NCBI GenBank assembly: GCA_947502635.1
Contig: CANNAN010000003.1
Coordinates: 186,001-250,000 of the forward strand
Length of the DNA: 64,000 nucleotides
Origin: an uncultured Flavobacteriaceae bacterium
GTDB taxonomy: Bacteria > Bacteroidota > Bacteroidia > Flavobacteriales > Flavobacteriaceae
Direction: 5' to 3'
Below the pieces are notes generated by a model. That model did not search any database, had not been told where the DNA came from, and saw nothing but the letters and a program-made list of their open reading frames with translations. A program made the position numbers and the translations under genes. Shown one piece after another: positions 9,253-17,673 of the stretch (the stretch's first letter is position 1; every line of letters starts with the position of its first letter).

Positions 9253-10666
9253 TTTGAAACATATATCAGTCTTATGCATAGCTTTACTAGTAGTAAATGT
9301 TATGTCTGCGCAGGAAATTATTGAAGAGGAAGTAAAAGAAGAAGTCGTTAAAAAAGTAGATTCAACCTTATCTCAAAATGCTAAAAAAGTAGATGGTGTT
9401 GCTGCAGTAGTAGGTGATTATATTATTTTAGATTCTGATGTACCTAGAGAAAAAGAGCAGATAAGAGCAGCTGGAGGATCAGTAGAAGGCGTTACAGATT
9501 GCCAATTATTAGGAAAATTGCTGGAGAATAAATTATATGCACACCATGCTGTTCAGGATAGTATCCAGGTATCTGATGCAGAAATTAGACAAGAAGTTGA
9601 TTATACAATTCAACAATTTTTGCAGCAAAAGCCAGATATAGATGAACTTGTGAAGTTTTATAAGCAAGAAGATGAAAAAGGCCTGAGAGATTATATCTTT
9701 GAAATTATTAAGGGTAATAAACTTTCATCGAAGATGCAAGCTAAAATTGTTGAAGAGGTTGAGGTAACCCCTGAAGAAGTTCGTACATTTTTTGATAAAA
9801 TACCAGAAAATGAACTTCCCCTTTTTGGTACCGAACTTAAAGTTGCTCAAATTGTTGCCAAGCCAAAGGTCTCTAAAGAAGAAAAACAAAAAGTTATTGA
9901 TCGCTTAAAGCAATTTAAAGTTGACGTGGTTGAAAATGGTGCTAGTTTTCGTTCTAAGGTGGTGCTTTATGGAGAAGATCCAGGGTTGAAACAGTCAGGA
10001 TACATTTATACATTGAATAGAAAAAAGCCCAAGATGGTAAAAGAGTTTAGGCAAGTTGCTTTCTCTCTTCAAGAAGGAGAGGTTTCAGATCCTTTTGAGA
10101 CGGAGTATGGTTATCATATTATTCATTGTGAAAAAATTAGAGGACAGGAGTACGATGTAAGTCATGTTTTACTATTTCCAAAAGTTTCAAGTGAAGCTAT
10201 TAAAGAAGCTAAAGAACGTTTAGAAAAAGTAAGACAACGTATTGTTGATGGAGATATTACGTTTGCAGATGCCGCAAGAGAGACAAGTGATGAAAAAGAA
10301 ACTCGAGGAGATGGCGGTCAACTTATTAACCCACGAACTCAAGATTATAATTTTGATTTGACAAAAATGGGACCAGAACAGTACGCCCAAATTCAAAATT
10401 TAAAAGATAATGAAGTTAGTCAGGTTTTAACAGAACAAGATCGTAAAGGGAATCTTTCTTATAAGATTATGAAGGTTACAGATAGAATAGACGAGCATAA
10501 AGCGAGCTATGCAAGAGATTATTTAAAAATTAAAGAATTAGCACTTAAAGAAAAACAAATTGATGCTATTGAAAAATGGCAAGAAGAAAAAATATTAGAC
10601 ACTTATATAAAAATAAGTGGAAAATTTAGAGACTGTGATTTTTCTGGTAATTGGCTAAAAAAGTAA
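9215..10666 (+). CDS. surA: SurA-type periplasmic peptidyl-prolyl isomerase
   Basis: A 483-residue exported chaperone. A signal peptide ends near VMSAQ. A SurA N-domain (VAAVVGDYIILDSDV) leads to two parvulin domains, at about 205-305 (LKVAQIVAKP ... GYHIIHCEKIRG) and 310-410 (DVSHVLLFP ... GDGGQL). The ATG at 9215 overlaps the previous gene by 38 bases. A TTG at 9254, directly after that gene's stop, would give a more usual signal peptide (LKHISVLCIALLVV) and is a fair alternative start. Third chaperone gene in the cluster. Confidence 0.85.
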   Translation: MPLKINNLKFTINLKHISVLCIALLVVNVMSAQEIIEEEVKEEVVKKVDSTLSQNAKKVDGVAAVVGDYIILDSDVPREKEQIRAAGGSVEGVTDCQLLGKLLENKLYAHHAVQDSIQVSDAEIRQEVDYTIQQFLQQKPDIDELVKFYKQEDEKGLRDYIFEIIKGNKLSSKMQAKIVEEVEVTPEEVRTFFDKIPENELPLFGTELKVAQIVAKPKVSKEEKQKVIDRLKQFKVDVVENGASFRSKVVLYGEDPGLKQSGYIYTLNRKKPKMVKEFRQVAFSLQEGEVSDPFETEYGYHIIHCEKIRGQEYDVSHVLLFPKVSSEAIKEAKERLEKVRQRIVDGDITFADAARETSDEKETRGDGGQLINPRTQDYNFDLTKMGPEQYAQIQNLKDNEVSQVLTEQDRKGNLSYKIMKVTDRIDEHKASYARDYLKIKELALKEKQIDAIEKWQEEKILDTYIKISGKFRDCDFSGNWLKK

Positions 10667-10670
10667 ATAT

Positions 10671-11624
10671 ATGTCTGATGTAGCTGCCATCGAACAATTT
10701 GTAAAACAATACAAAGATTTAAAAACTGAAATTGCAAAGGTTATCATAGGGCAAGAAACCGTTGTAAATCAAATATTAATCTCAATTTTTTCAGGAGGCC
10801 ATTCCTTACTTATAGGGGTTCCTGGTTTAGCAAAAACATTAATGGTTAATACGATTGCGCAAGCATTAGGATTAGATTTCAAGCGTATTCAATTCACACC
10901 AGATTTAATGCCTAGTGATATATTAGGTAGTGAGATCTTAGATGAAGACCGTCATTTTAAATTTATAAAAGGGCCCATTTTTTCGAATATTATTTTAGCC
11001 GACGAGATTAATAGAACACCGCCTAAAACACAGGCTGCTCTTTTAGAAGCTATGCAAGAAAGGTCTGTAACTGTTGCTGGGCATCATTATAAGTTAAGTT
11101 TACCATACTTTGTTTTAGCGACGCAGAACCCTATTGAGCAAGAAGGAACTTATCCGTTACCTGAAGCCCAATTAGACCGTTTTATGTTTGCAATTAATTT
11201 AGATTACCCTTCTTTTAAAGAAGAAGTAGCAGTCGTTAAAGCAACTACTTCAGATACTCAAGTGAAAGTGAATTCTTTGCTTTCAGCACAACAAATAATC
11301 GATTTTCAACATCTTATACGCCGTATTCCAGTAGCAGATAATGTTATTGAATATGCGGTTACTATGGTAAGTAAAACGAGACCTAAAGGCGATGAAGCTA
11401 CAGATTTGGTAAAGACATACTTAGATTGGGGTGCCGGTCCAAGAGCCTCTCAAAACTTAATTTTAGCAGCAAAAACACATGCAGCTATTCATGGTAAATT
11501 TTCTCCAGATATTGAAAATGTTCAAGCCGTAGCAAATAGTATTTTAAGGCATAGAATCATTAAAAACTATAAGGCAGAGGCAGAAGGTATTTCAGAAGAA
11601 GATATTATCAAAAGTTTGTTTTAG
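10671..11624 (+). CDS. MoxR-family AAA+ ATPase
   Basis: A 317-residue cytosolic AAA+ ATPase of the MoxR/RavA group. Walker A is GVPGLAKT (residues 49-56), Walker B is ILADEINRT (about 108-116) and the sensor segment is LATQNPIEQEGTYPLPEAQLDRF. MoxR ATPases act as chaperones for maturation of protein complexes, often with DUF58/VWA proteins. Those partners are not next to it here: almost 500 non-coding bases and acnB follow. It begins four bases after the SurA-like gene, so it belongs to that transcript. Confidence 0.92.
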   Translation: MSDVAAIEQFVKQYKDLKTEIAKVIIGQETVVNQILISIFSGGHSLLIGVPGLAKTLMVNTIAQALGLDFKRIQFTPDLMPSDILGSEILDEDRHFKFIKGPIFSNIILADEINRTPPKTQAALLEAMQERSVTVAGHHYKLSLPYFVLATQNPIEQEGTYPLPEAQLDRFMFAINLDYPSFKEEVAVVKATTSDTQVKVNSLLSAQQIIDFQHLIRRIPVADNVIEYAVTMVSKTRPKGDEATDLVKTYLDWGAGPRASQNLILAAKTHAAIHGKFSPDIENVQAVANSILRHRIIKNYKAEAEGISEEDIIKSLF

Positions 11625-12114
11625 TGAAATTTAAACAATTAATACCTTCCTCTAGTCATTTTTCTAGTGGATTTAGTGACAACTTACATTGAATTTTGCT
11701 GAAAATTATACATCTTAAATAGGCTTTTAACGAAGAATTTACTTATCACATTAGCTCCTTTATTAAGGTTTTGGTAATAATAAATGCAATAATTAAATCG
11801 ATCATCATTTACAAAAGCAAGTAATTTGTTAAATCATTAATTTATTACAATTTTTCTATTAAAATGTTAACCATTTTATTTTTTAATACCACTATAATAA
11901 TTTCATATAATACGTTAGAGTATTCTCATTATTATTTTTAAATCTTTGCATTAAATTCGTATTTTGCGTCACTTTTGAAATAAAATTTAATATTACTTTT
12001 TTGGCATTTGACATTGATATGATTAAAGGGAAAATACACTTATAATATAAAGTGTGGGTGCTGTTTCTTCAACTAATTATTGTCGTGCCAATTTAACATT
12101 CAAATACTTCTTTT
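11625..12114 (+). other. 490-base gap between moxR and acnB with an acnA-start remnant
   Basis: Very AT-rich and without an intact gene. The one recognisable thing is a copy of the first codons of acnA at 12001-12030, described separately. Just upstream, GTATTTTGCGTC (about 11960) resembles the TTATTTTGTATC that precedes acnA, so the similarity may include the promoter region. Confidence 0.7.
12001..12045 (+). pseudogene. Duplicated 5' end of acnA, or 14-codon leader ORF
   Basis: TTGGCATTTGACATTGATATG reads (L/M)AFDIDM, followed by IKG, the same ten residues that open acnA at 15068 ([10 protein letters not shown]). After GGG the match is lost and the frame ends at TAA 12043-12045, giving a 14-codon ORF with TTG in place of ATG. 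It sits 70 bases before acnB. The simplest reading is a remnant of an older acnA copy or a rearrangement point; a translated leader peptide is possible but unsupported. Confidence 0.6.
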
Positions 12115-14889
12115 ATGAACTATAACGATTACATCAAGGAAATCGAAGAAAGAAAAGCTCAAGGATTGAGCCCTAAGCCAATTGATGGTGCCGAATTATT
12201 AAGCGAAATTATTTCGCAAATTAAAGATATTGATAATGAGCATCGAGAAGATTCCCTTAAATTCTTTATTTATAATGTCTTACCAGGTACCACTAGTGCT
12301 GCAGGAGTAAAGGCTAAATTCTTAAAGGAAATTATTCTTGGTGAATCGGTAGTAGAAGAAATTACACCTGCCTTTGCCTTTGAACAATTATCACACATGA
12401 AAGGTGGGCCTTCAATAGGGGTATTGTTAGACTTAGTATTAGGAAATGATAATTCTATTGCGCAAGAAGCTGCTAAAGTTTTAAAAACACAAGTTTTCCT
12501 CTATGAAGCAGATACAGAGCGTTTAGAGAAGGCTTATAATAATGGAAGTAAAATAGCAAAAGAGATCATAGAAAGTTACGCTAAAGCAGAATTCTTTACA
12601 AAATTACCAGAGATTGATGAAGAGATTGAGGTAGTTACATATATTGCAGGTGTAGGAGATATTTCAACAGATTTATTATCTCCAGGTGGTGATGCGCATT
12701 CTAGATCAGATCGTGAATTACATGGTCAGTGTTTATTTGAGCATAACAAAGAGATGCAAAACGAACTTTTAGCTTTAAAAGAAACACACCCAGATAAACG
12801 TGTGATGCTAATTGCAGAAAAAGGAACCATGGGCGTTGGTTCGTCAAGAATGTCAGGTGTTAACAATGTAGCACTATGGACAGGCGTTAAATCTAGTCCT
12901 TACGTGCCATTCATTAATATAGCTCCTGTAATCGCAGGAACAAATGGTATTTCTCCAATTTTCTTAACCACTGTTGGTGTAACAGGAGGTATTGGTTTAG
13001 ATTTAAAAAACTGGGTAAAACAAAAAGATGCTGAAGGAAATACAATTGTTGATGCAGATGGTGAACCTGTTTTAAAACAAGAATATTCTGTTGAAACAGG
13101 AACAGTTCTTACTATTAATACTAAAGAGAAGAAGCTTTATAAAGAAGGTAAGGAATTAAAAGATATTTCTGCTGCATTCACGCCTCAGAAAATGGAATTT
13201 ATGAAAGCAGGAGGTTCTTATGCTGTTGTTTTTGGTAAAAAATTACAAACATTTGCTGCTAAGGTGTTAGGAATAGAAGCACCTCAAGTATATGCAACGT
13301 CAAAAGAAATTTCTATTGAAGGACAAGGATTAACAGCAGTAGAAAAAATATTCAATAAAAATGCGGTAGGCATTACGCCAGGTAAAACATTGCATGCAGG
13401 TTCAGATGTACGTGTTGAAGTTAATATTGTAGGTTCTCAAGATACTACAGGGTTAATGACGTCACAGGAGTTAGAAATGATGGCGGCGACGGTAATTTCT
13501 CCAATTGTTGATGGAGCTTACCAATCAGGATGTCACACCGCTTCAGTTTGGGATAATAAGTCTAAAGCTAACATTCCAAGGTTAATGCAATTTATGAATG
13601 ACTTCGGATTAATCACTGCGCGTGACCCAAAAGGTCAATACCATGCCATGACAGATGTAATCCACAAAGTATTAAACGATATCACTGTAGGTGATTGGGA
13701 TATTATTATTGGTGGTGATTCTCACACACGTATGTCAAAAGGAGTCGCTTTTGGAGCAGATTCAGGAACAGTTGCCTTAGCGCTTGCTACAGGAGAAGCT
13801 TCAATGCCAATTCCAGAATCAGTTAAAGTAACTTTTAAAGGTGGTATGAAATCTTATATGGATTTCCGTGATGTGGTGCATGCAACACAACAACAAATGT
13901 TAAAGCAGTTTGGAGGAGAAAACGTATTTCAAGGACGTATTATTGAGGTTCACATAGGTACTCTAACCGCAGATCAAGCCTTCACATTTACTGACTGGAC
14001 TGCAGAAATGAAAGCTAAAGCATCGATCTGTATTTCAGAAGATGACACTTTAATTGAATCATTAGAAATTGCTAGAGATCGTATCCAAATCATGATTGAT
14101 AAAGGAATGGATAACGAAAAGCAAGTACTTAAAGGTTTAGTAGATAAAGCGAATGCTAGAATTACAGAGGTTAAAACAGGAATTAAACCAGCTTTAAGAC
14201 CTGATGCTAATGCCAAATACCATGCGGAGGTTGTAATTGATTTAGATGAGATTGCTGAACCAATGATTGCCGATCCAGATGTAAACAATGATGACGTTTC
14301 TAAACGTTATACACACGATACAATTAGACCATTATCTTACTATGGCGGTACTAAAAAAGTAGATTTAGGGTTCGTAGGATCTTGTATGGTTCACAAAGGA
14401 GATATGAAAATTTTAGCTCAAATGTTAAAGAACATTGAGGCACAACACGGTAAAGTTGAGTTTAAAGCGCCGTTAGTCGTTGCTCCACCAACTTACAATA
14501 TTGTTGATGAGTTAAAAGCAGAAGGAGACTGGGAAGTGTTACAAAAATACTCAGGATTTGAGTTCGATGATAATGCACCAAAAGGTTTAGCACGTACTAA
14601 ATATGGAAACATGTTGTATTTGGAACGTCCTGGATGTAACTTATGCATGGGTAATCAAGAAAAAGCTGAGCCAGGTGATACTGTAATGGCTACATCAACA
14701 CGTTTATTCCAAGGAAGGGTTGTTAAAGATTCTGGTGAGAAAAAAGGTGAGTCTTTATTATCATCAACTCCAGTAGTTGTATTATCTACAATTTTAGGTA
14801 GAACACCTAATATGGAGGAGTATGAAGCTGCAGTTGAGGGTATTGTATTAACTAAGTTTAAGCCATCTCAAAAACAATTAGTTATATAA
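12115..14889 (+). CDS. acnB: Aconitate hydratase B (bifunctional aconitase/2-methylisocitrate dehydratase type)
   Basis: Interconverts citrate and isocitrate in the TCA cycle using a [4Fe-4S] cluster. The 924 residues have the AcnB layout: an N-terminal HEAT-like helical domain (about 1-160), then the swivel domain (HSRSDRELHGQCLFEHNKEM, GVGSSRMSG), then the catalytic domains with GGDSHTRMSKG, GSCMVHKGD and the cluster-binding GCNLCMGNQ near residue 840. AcnB often also handles 2-methylisocitrate. It is followed by a strong terminator and then by a second, unrelated-architecture aconitase. Confidence 0.96.
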   Translation: MNYNDYIKEIEERKAQGLSPKPIDGAELLSEIISQIKDIDNEHREDSLKFFIYNVLPGTTSAAGVKAKFLKEIILGESVVEEITPAFAFEQLSHMKGGPSIGVLLDLVLGNDNSIAQEAAKVLKTQVFLYEADTERLEKAYNNGSKIAKEIIESYAKAEFFTKLPEIDEEIEVVTYIAGVGDISTDLLSPGGDAHSRSDRELHGQCLFEHNKEMQNELLALKETHPDKRVMLIAEKGTMGVGSSRMSGVNNVALWTGVKSSPYVPFINIAPVIAGTNGISPIFLTTVGVTGGIGLDLKNWVKQKDAEGNTIVDADGEPVLKQEYSVETGTVLTINTKEKKLYKEGKELKDISAAFTPQKMEFMKAGGSYAVVFGKKLQTFAAKVLGIEAPQVYATSKEISIEGQGLTAVEKIFNKNAVGITPGKTLHAGSDVRVEVNIVGSQDTTGLMTSQELEMMAATVISPIVDGAYQSGCHTASVWDNKSKANIPRLMQFMNDFGLITARDPKGQYHAMTDVIHKVLNDITVGDWDIIIGGDSHTRMSKGVAFGADSGTVALALATGEASMPIPESVKVTFKGGMKSYMDFRDVVHATQQQMLKQFGGENVFQGRIIEVHIGTLTADQAFTFTDWTAEMKAKASICISEDDTLIESLEIARDRIQIMIDKGMDNEKQVLKGLVDKANARITEVKTGIKPALRPDANAKYHAEVVIDLDEIAEPMIADPDVNNDDVSKRYTHDTIRPLSYYGGTKKVDLGFVGSCMVHKGDMKILAQMLKNIEAQHGKVEFKAPLVVAPPTYNIVDELKAEGDWEVLQKYSGFEFDDNAPKGLARTKYGNMLYLERPGCNLCMGNQEKAEPGDTVMATSTRLFQGRVVKDSGEKKGESLLSSTPVVVLSTILGRTPNMEEYEAAVEGIVLTKFKPSQKQLVI

Positions 14890-14916
14890 CCTAAATATTA
14901 AATCAATTATAAATAA

Positions 14917-14946
14917 AAGCTCAAGTTATTAACTTGGGCTTTTTTT
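14917..14946 (+). terminator. Rho-independent terminator after acnB
   Basis: AAGCTCAAGTT (14917-14927) pairs with AACTTGGGCTT (14931-14941, one G-T pair) around a three-base loop and runs into a T tract to 14946. Confidence 0.85.
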
Positions 14947-15067
14947 ATGGCTTTATTGAAGTGTTTTTTACTTTCACAGGGGAGTGATTTTTCTATTTTT
15001 CAATGGTGTACTTATTTTGTATCTTGGTAGGCACTTAAGCAAGAAACAAAAACTTAAAACATTTTTT

Positions 15068-17335
15068 ATGGCATTTGACATCGATATGATCAAAGGTGTA
15101 TACACCAAAATGGCTGAACGCGTTGATAAAGCACGTGAAATAGTTGGGAAACCATTAACGCTTTCTGAAAAGATTTTATATTCTCATCTTTGGGAAGGCA
15201 ACCCTACAAAGACGTTCGAAAGAGGAAAGGATTATGTGGATTTTGCACCCGATAGAATAGCATGCCAAGATGCCACAGCGCAAATGGCATTATTACAGTT
15301 TATGCAAGCTGGAAAAGCTAAAGTAGCTGTACCAACTACAGTGCATTGTGATCATTTAATCCAAGCGAAAGAAGGCGCTAAAACAGATTTAAAACATGCA
15401 AATACTGTAAGCAGTGAGGTATTTGATTTCTTAGCATCTGTTTCTAACAAATATGGTATTGGTTTTTGGAAACCAGGTGCAGGAATTATTCATCAGGTAG
15501 TTTTAGAAAATTATGCATTCCCAGGGGGTATGATGATTGGTACCGATTCACATACAGTTAATGCTGGTGGGTTAGGAATGGTAGCTATTGGTGTTGGAGG
15601 TGCAGATGCTGTTGATGTTATGGCAGGTATGGCTTGGGAATTAAAGTTTCCTAAACTAATAGGCGTGAGATTAACTGGTAAATTATCTGGTTGGACAGCG
15701 CCAAAAGATGTTATTTTAAAAGTAGCAGAAATTCTTACTGTAAAAGGAGGAACAGGAGCTATTGTTGAATATTTTGGCCCAGGAGCAACGTCCATGTCTT
15801 GTACAGGAAAAGGTACTATTTGTAACATGGGGGCTGAAATTGGAGCTACAACATCAACATTTGGCTATGATGATTCTATGGAACGTTATTTACGCGCTAC
15901 AGATAGATCTGATGTTGCAGATGCTGCAAATAACATAAAAGAACATTTAACTGCAGATGCTGAGGTATATGCAAATCCTGAACACTATTTTGATCAGGTT
16001 ATTGATATAAATTTATCAGAATTAGGTCCGCTTTTAAACGGACCATTTACACCAGATTTATCAACAGAGGTCGGTTCAGCAATGACTGAAAAAGCAAAAG
16101 CGAATGATTGGCCAATAAAAGTAGAATGGGGATTGATAGGTTCTTGTACAAACTCTTCTTATGAAGATTTATCAAGAGCGTCCTCAATTGCTCAACAAGC
16201 TATTGATAAAGGCTTAAAAATGAAAGCCGAATTAGGAATCAACCCAGGTTCAGAGCAAGTACGTTACACAGCAGAACGTGATGGTATTCTTGGGATTTTT
16301 GAAAATCTAGACGCTAAAATATTCACCAATGCATGTGGGCCATGTATTGGACAATGGGCAAGATATAGTGATCCTAAAAATGCACCAAAGAATAGTATAG
16401 TGCATTCATTCAATAGAAACTTTGCTAAACGTGCTGATGGAAACCCTAATACACATGCATTTGTTGCTTCACCAGAATTAACAGCGGCTATAGCTGTGGC
16501 AGGTCGTTTAGACTTTAACCCATTAACAGATAAACTAATTAATGAAAATGGCCAAGAAGTTATGTTTGATGAACCAACAGGATGGGAATTACCTCCTAAA
16601 GGTTTTGATGTAGAAGATGCAGGTTATGTAGAACCAGTTGTAGATGGGAGTGGCGTAGAAGTATCTGTGAGTCCAACATCAGAGCGATTACAGTTATTAA
16701 CACCATTTACACCAATTGGAGGTGAAATAGGAGGTGCTAAATTATTAATTAAAGCCTTTGGTAAATGTACTACAGACCATATTTCTATGGCTGGGCCTTG
16801 GTTACGTTTCCGTGGACATTTGGATAATATTTCTAATAACTGTTTAATTGGAGCAGTTAATGCATTTGGGCAAAAAACAAACTTTGTTAAAAACCAATTA
16901 ACTGGTGATTTTGGTGGTGTACCTGATACCGCTAGAGCTTATAAAGTTGCAGGAGTTAAAACCATTGTTGTAGGAGATCATAACTATGGTGAAGGTTCTT
17001 CAAGAGAGCATGCAGCTATGGAACCAAGACATTTAGGAGTTGCTGCTGTTATTGTAAAATCGTTTGCGCGTATTCATGAAACAAACCTTAAGAAACAAGG
17101 TATGTTAGGATTAACATTTGCTAATGAGTCAGATTACGATTTAATCCAAGAAGATGATACTTTCAATTTTGTAGATTTAAATGAATTTGCTCCAGGTAAA
17201 CAATTAACATTAGAAGCAGTTCATGCAGATGGATCTAAAGATATTATTATGTTGAATCACACCTATAACGATGCACAAATCGCATGGTATAACGAAGGTT
17301 CTGCGCTTAACCTAATTAAGAAACAAAACGTATAA
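15068..17335 (+). CDS. acnA: Aconitate hydratase (AcnA/mitochondrial-type)
   Basis: Second aconitase of the TCA cycle, 755 residues when started at ATG 15068 ([15 protein letters not shown]). The longer open frame from 14984 adds a hydrophobic stretch that is really promoter and leader DNA. Visible motifs are [14 protein letters not shown], the cluster Cys in [11 protein letters not shown] and in [10 protein letters not shown], and the substrate-binding [17 protein letters not shown] near the C-terminus. The length fits the mitochondrial-type enzyme rather than the longer IRP-like bacterial AcnA. It has its own terminator-like palindrome downstream. Confidence 0.95.
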   Translation: MAFDIDMIKGVYTKMAERVDKAREIVGKPLTLSEKILYSHLWEGNPTKTFERGKDYVDFAPDRIACQDATAQMALLQFMQAGKAKVAVPTTVHCDHLIQAKEGAKTDLKHANTVSSEVFDFLASVSNKYGIGFWKPGAGIIHQVVLENYAFPGGMMIGTDSHTVNAGGLGMVAIGVGGADAVDVMAGMAWELKFPKLIGVRLTGKLSGWTAPKDVILKVAEILTVKGGTGAIVEYFGPGATSMSCTGKGTICNMGAEIGATTSTFGYDDSMERYLRATDRSDVADAANNIKEHLTADAEVYANPEHYFDQVIDINLSELGPLLNGPFTPDLSTEVGSAMTEKAKANDWPIKVEWGLIGSCTNSSYEDLSRASSIAQQAIDKGLKMKAELGINPGSEQVRYTAERDGILGIFENLDAKIFTNACGPCIGQWARYSDPKNAPKNSIVHSFNRNFAKRADGNPNTHAFVASPELTAAIAVAGRLDFNPLTDKLINENGQEVMFDEPTGWELPPKGFDVEDAGYVEPVVDGSGVEVSVSPTSERLQLLTPFTPIGGEIGGAKLLIKAFGKCTTDHISMAGPWLRFRGHLDNISNNCLIGAVNAFGQKTNFVKNQLTGDFGGVPDTARAYKVAGVKTIVVGDHNYGEGSSREHAAMEPRHLGVAAVIVKSFARIHETNLKKQGMLGLTFANESDYDLIQEDDTFNFVDLNEFAPGKQLTLEAVHADGSKDIIMLNHTYNDAQIAWYNEGSALNLIKKQNV

Positions 17336-17342
17336 TAGACTT

Positions 17343-17375
17343 AAATCTGCAAGGTTTTGAAAACCTTGCAGATTT
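17343..17375 (+). terminator. Perfect palindrome/terminator after acnA
   Basis: AAATCTGCAAGGTTT (17343-17357) and AAACCTTGCAGATTT (17361-17375) are perfect inverted copies around TGA, seven bases after the acnA stop. The T run is weak, so it may be a repeat-type palindrome that doubles as a terminator. The remaining bases to 17673 hold no gene, only two copies of ACCCTAAAAA at 17444 and 17606. Confidence 0.7.
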
Positions 17376-17673
17376 ATTTATAACATCAAAACCCTGTTTT
17401 TAACTGGATTTTTAGTTTCAATTCGTATTATTTTGGACTACTTACCCTAAAAAGGAGGGCTTTCACTATTTAATCTTTTTTAAAACAGCATTGCAAAGGA
17501 AGAACGATTGATAGAATCCACTAAATCCCGTTTCTGCCTATATAGTTTATTAGTCTATGTTTTTTAATGAAAGTTTTTGAATTTTCAGATGGATACTAAA
17601 TGACTACCCTAAAAATAGTTTAAACTTCATATACAATTAGCATATTGTTAGCAAATTGGTTTTTAAATTAATC

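Noticed and set aside
14984-15067. Hydrophobic N-terminal extension of acnA
   Set aside because: It looks like a membrane segment but lies in the promoter/leader. The conserved aconitase start is [10 protein letters not shown] at 15068.
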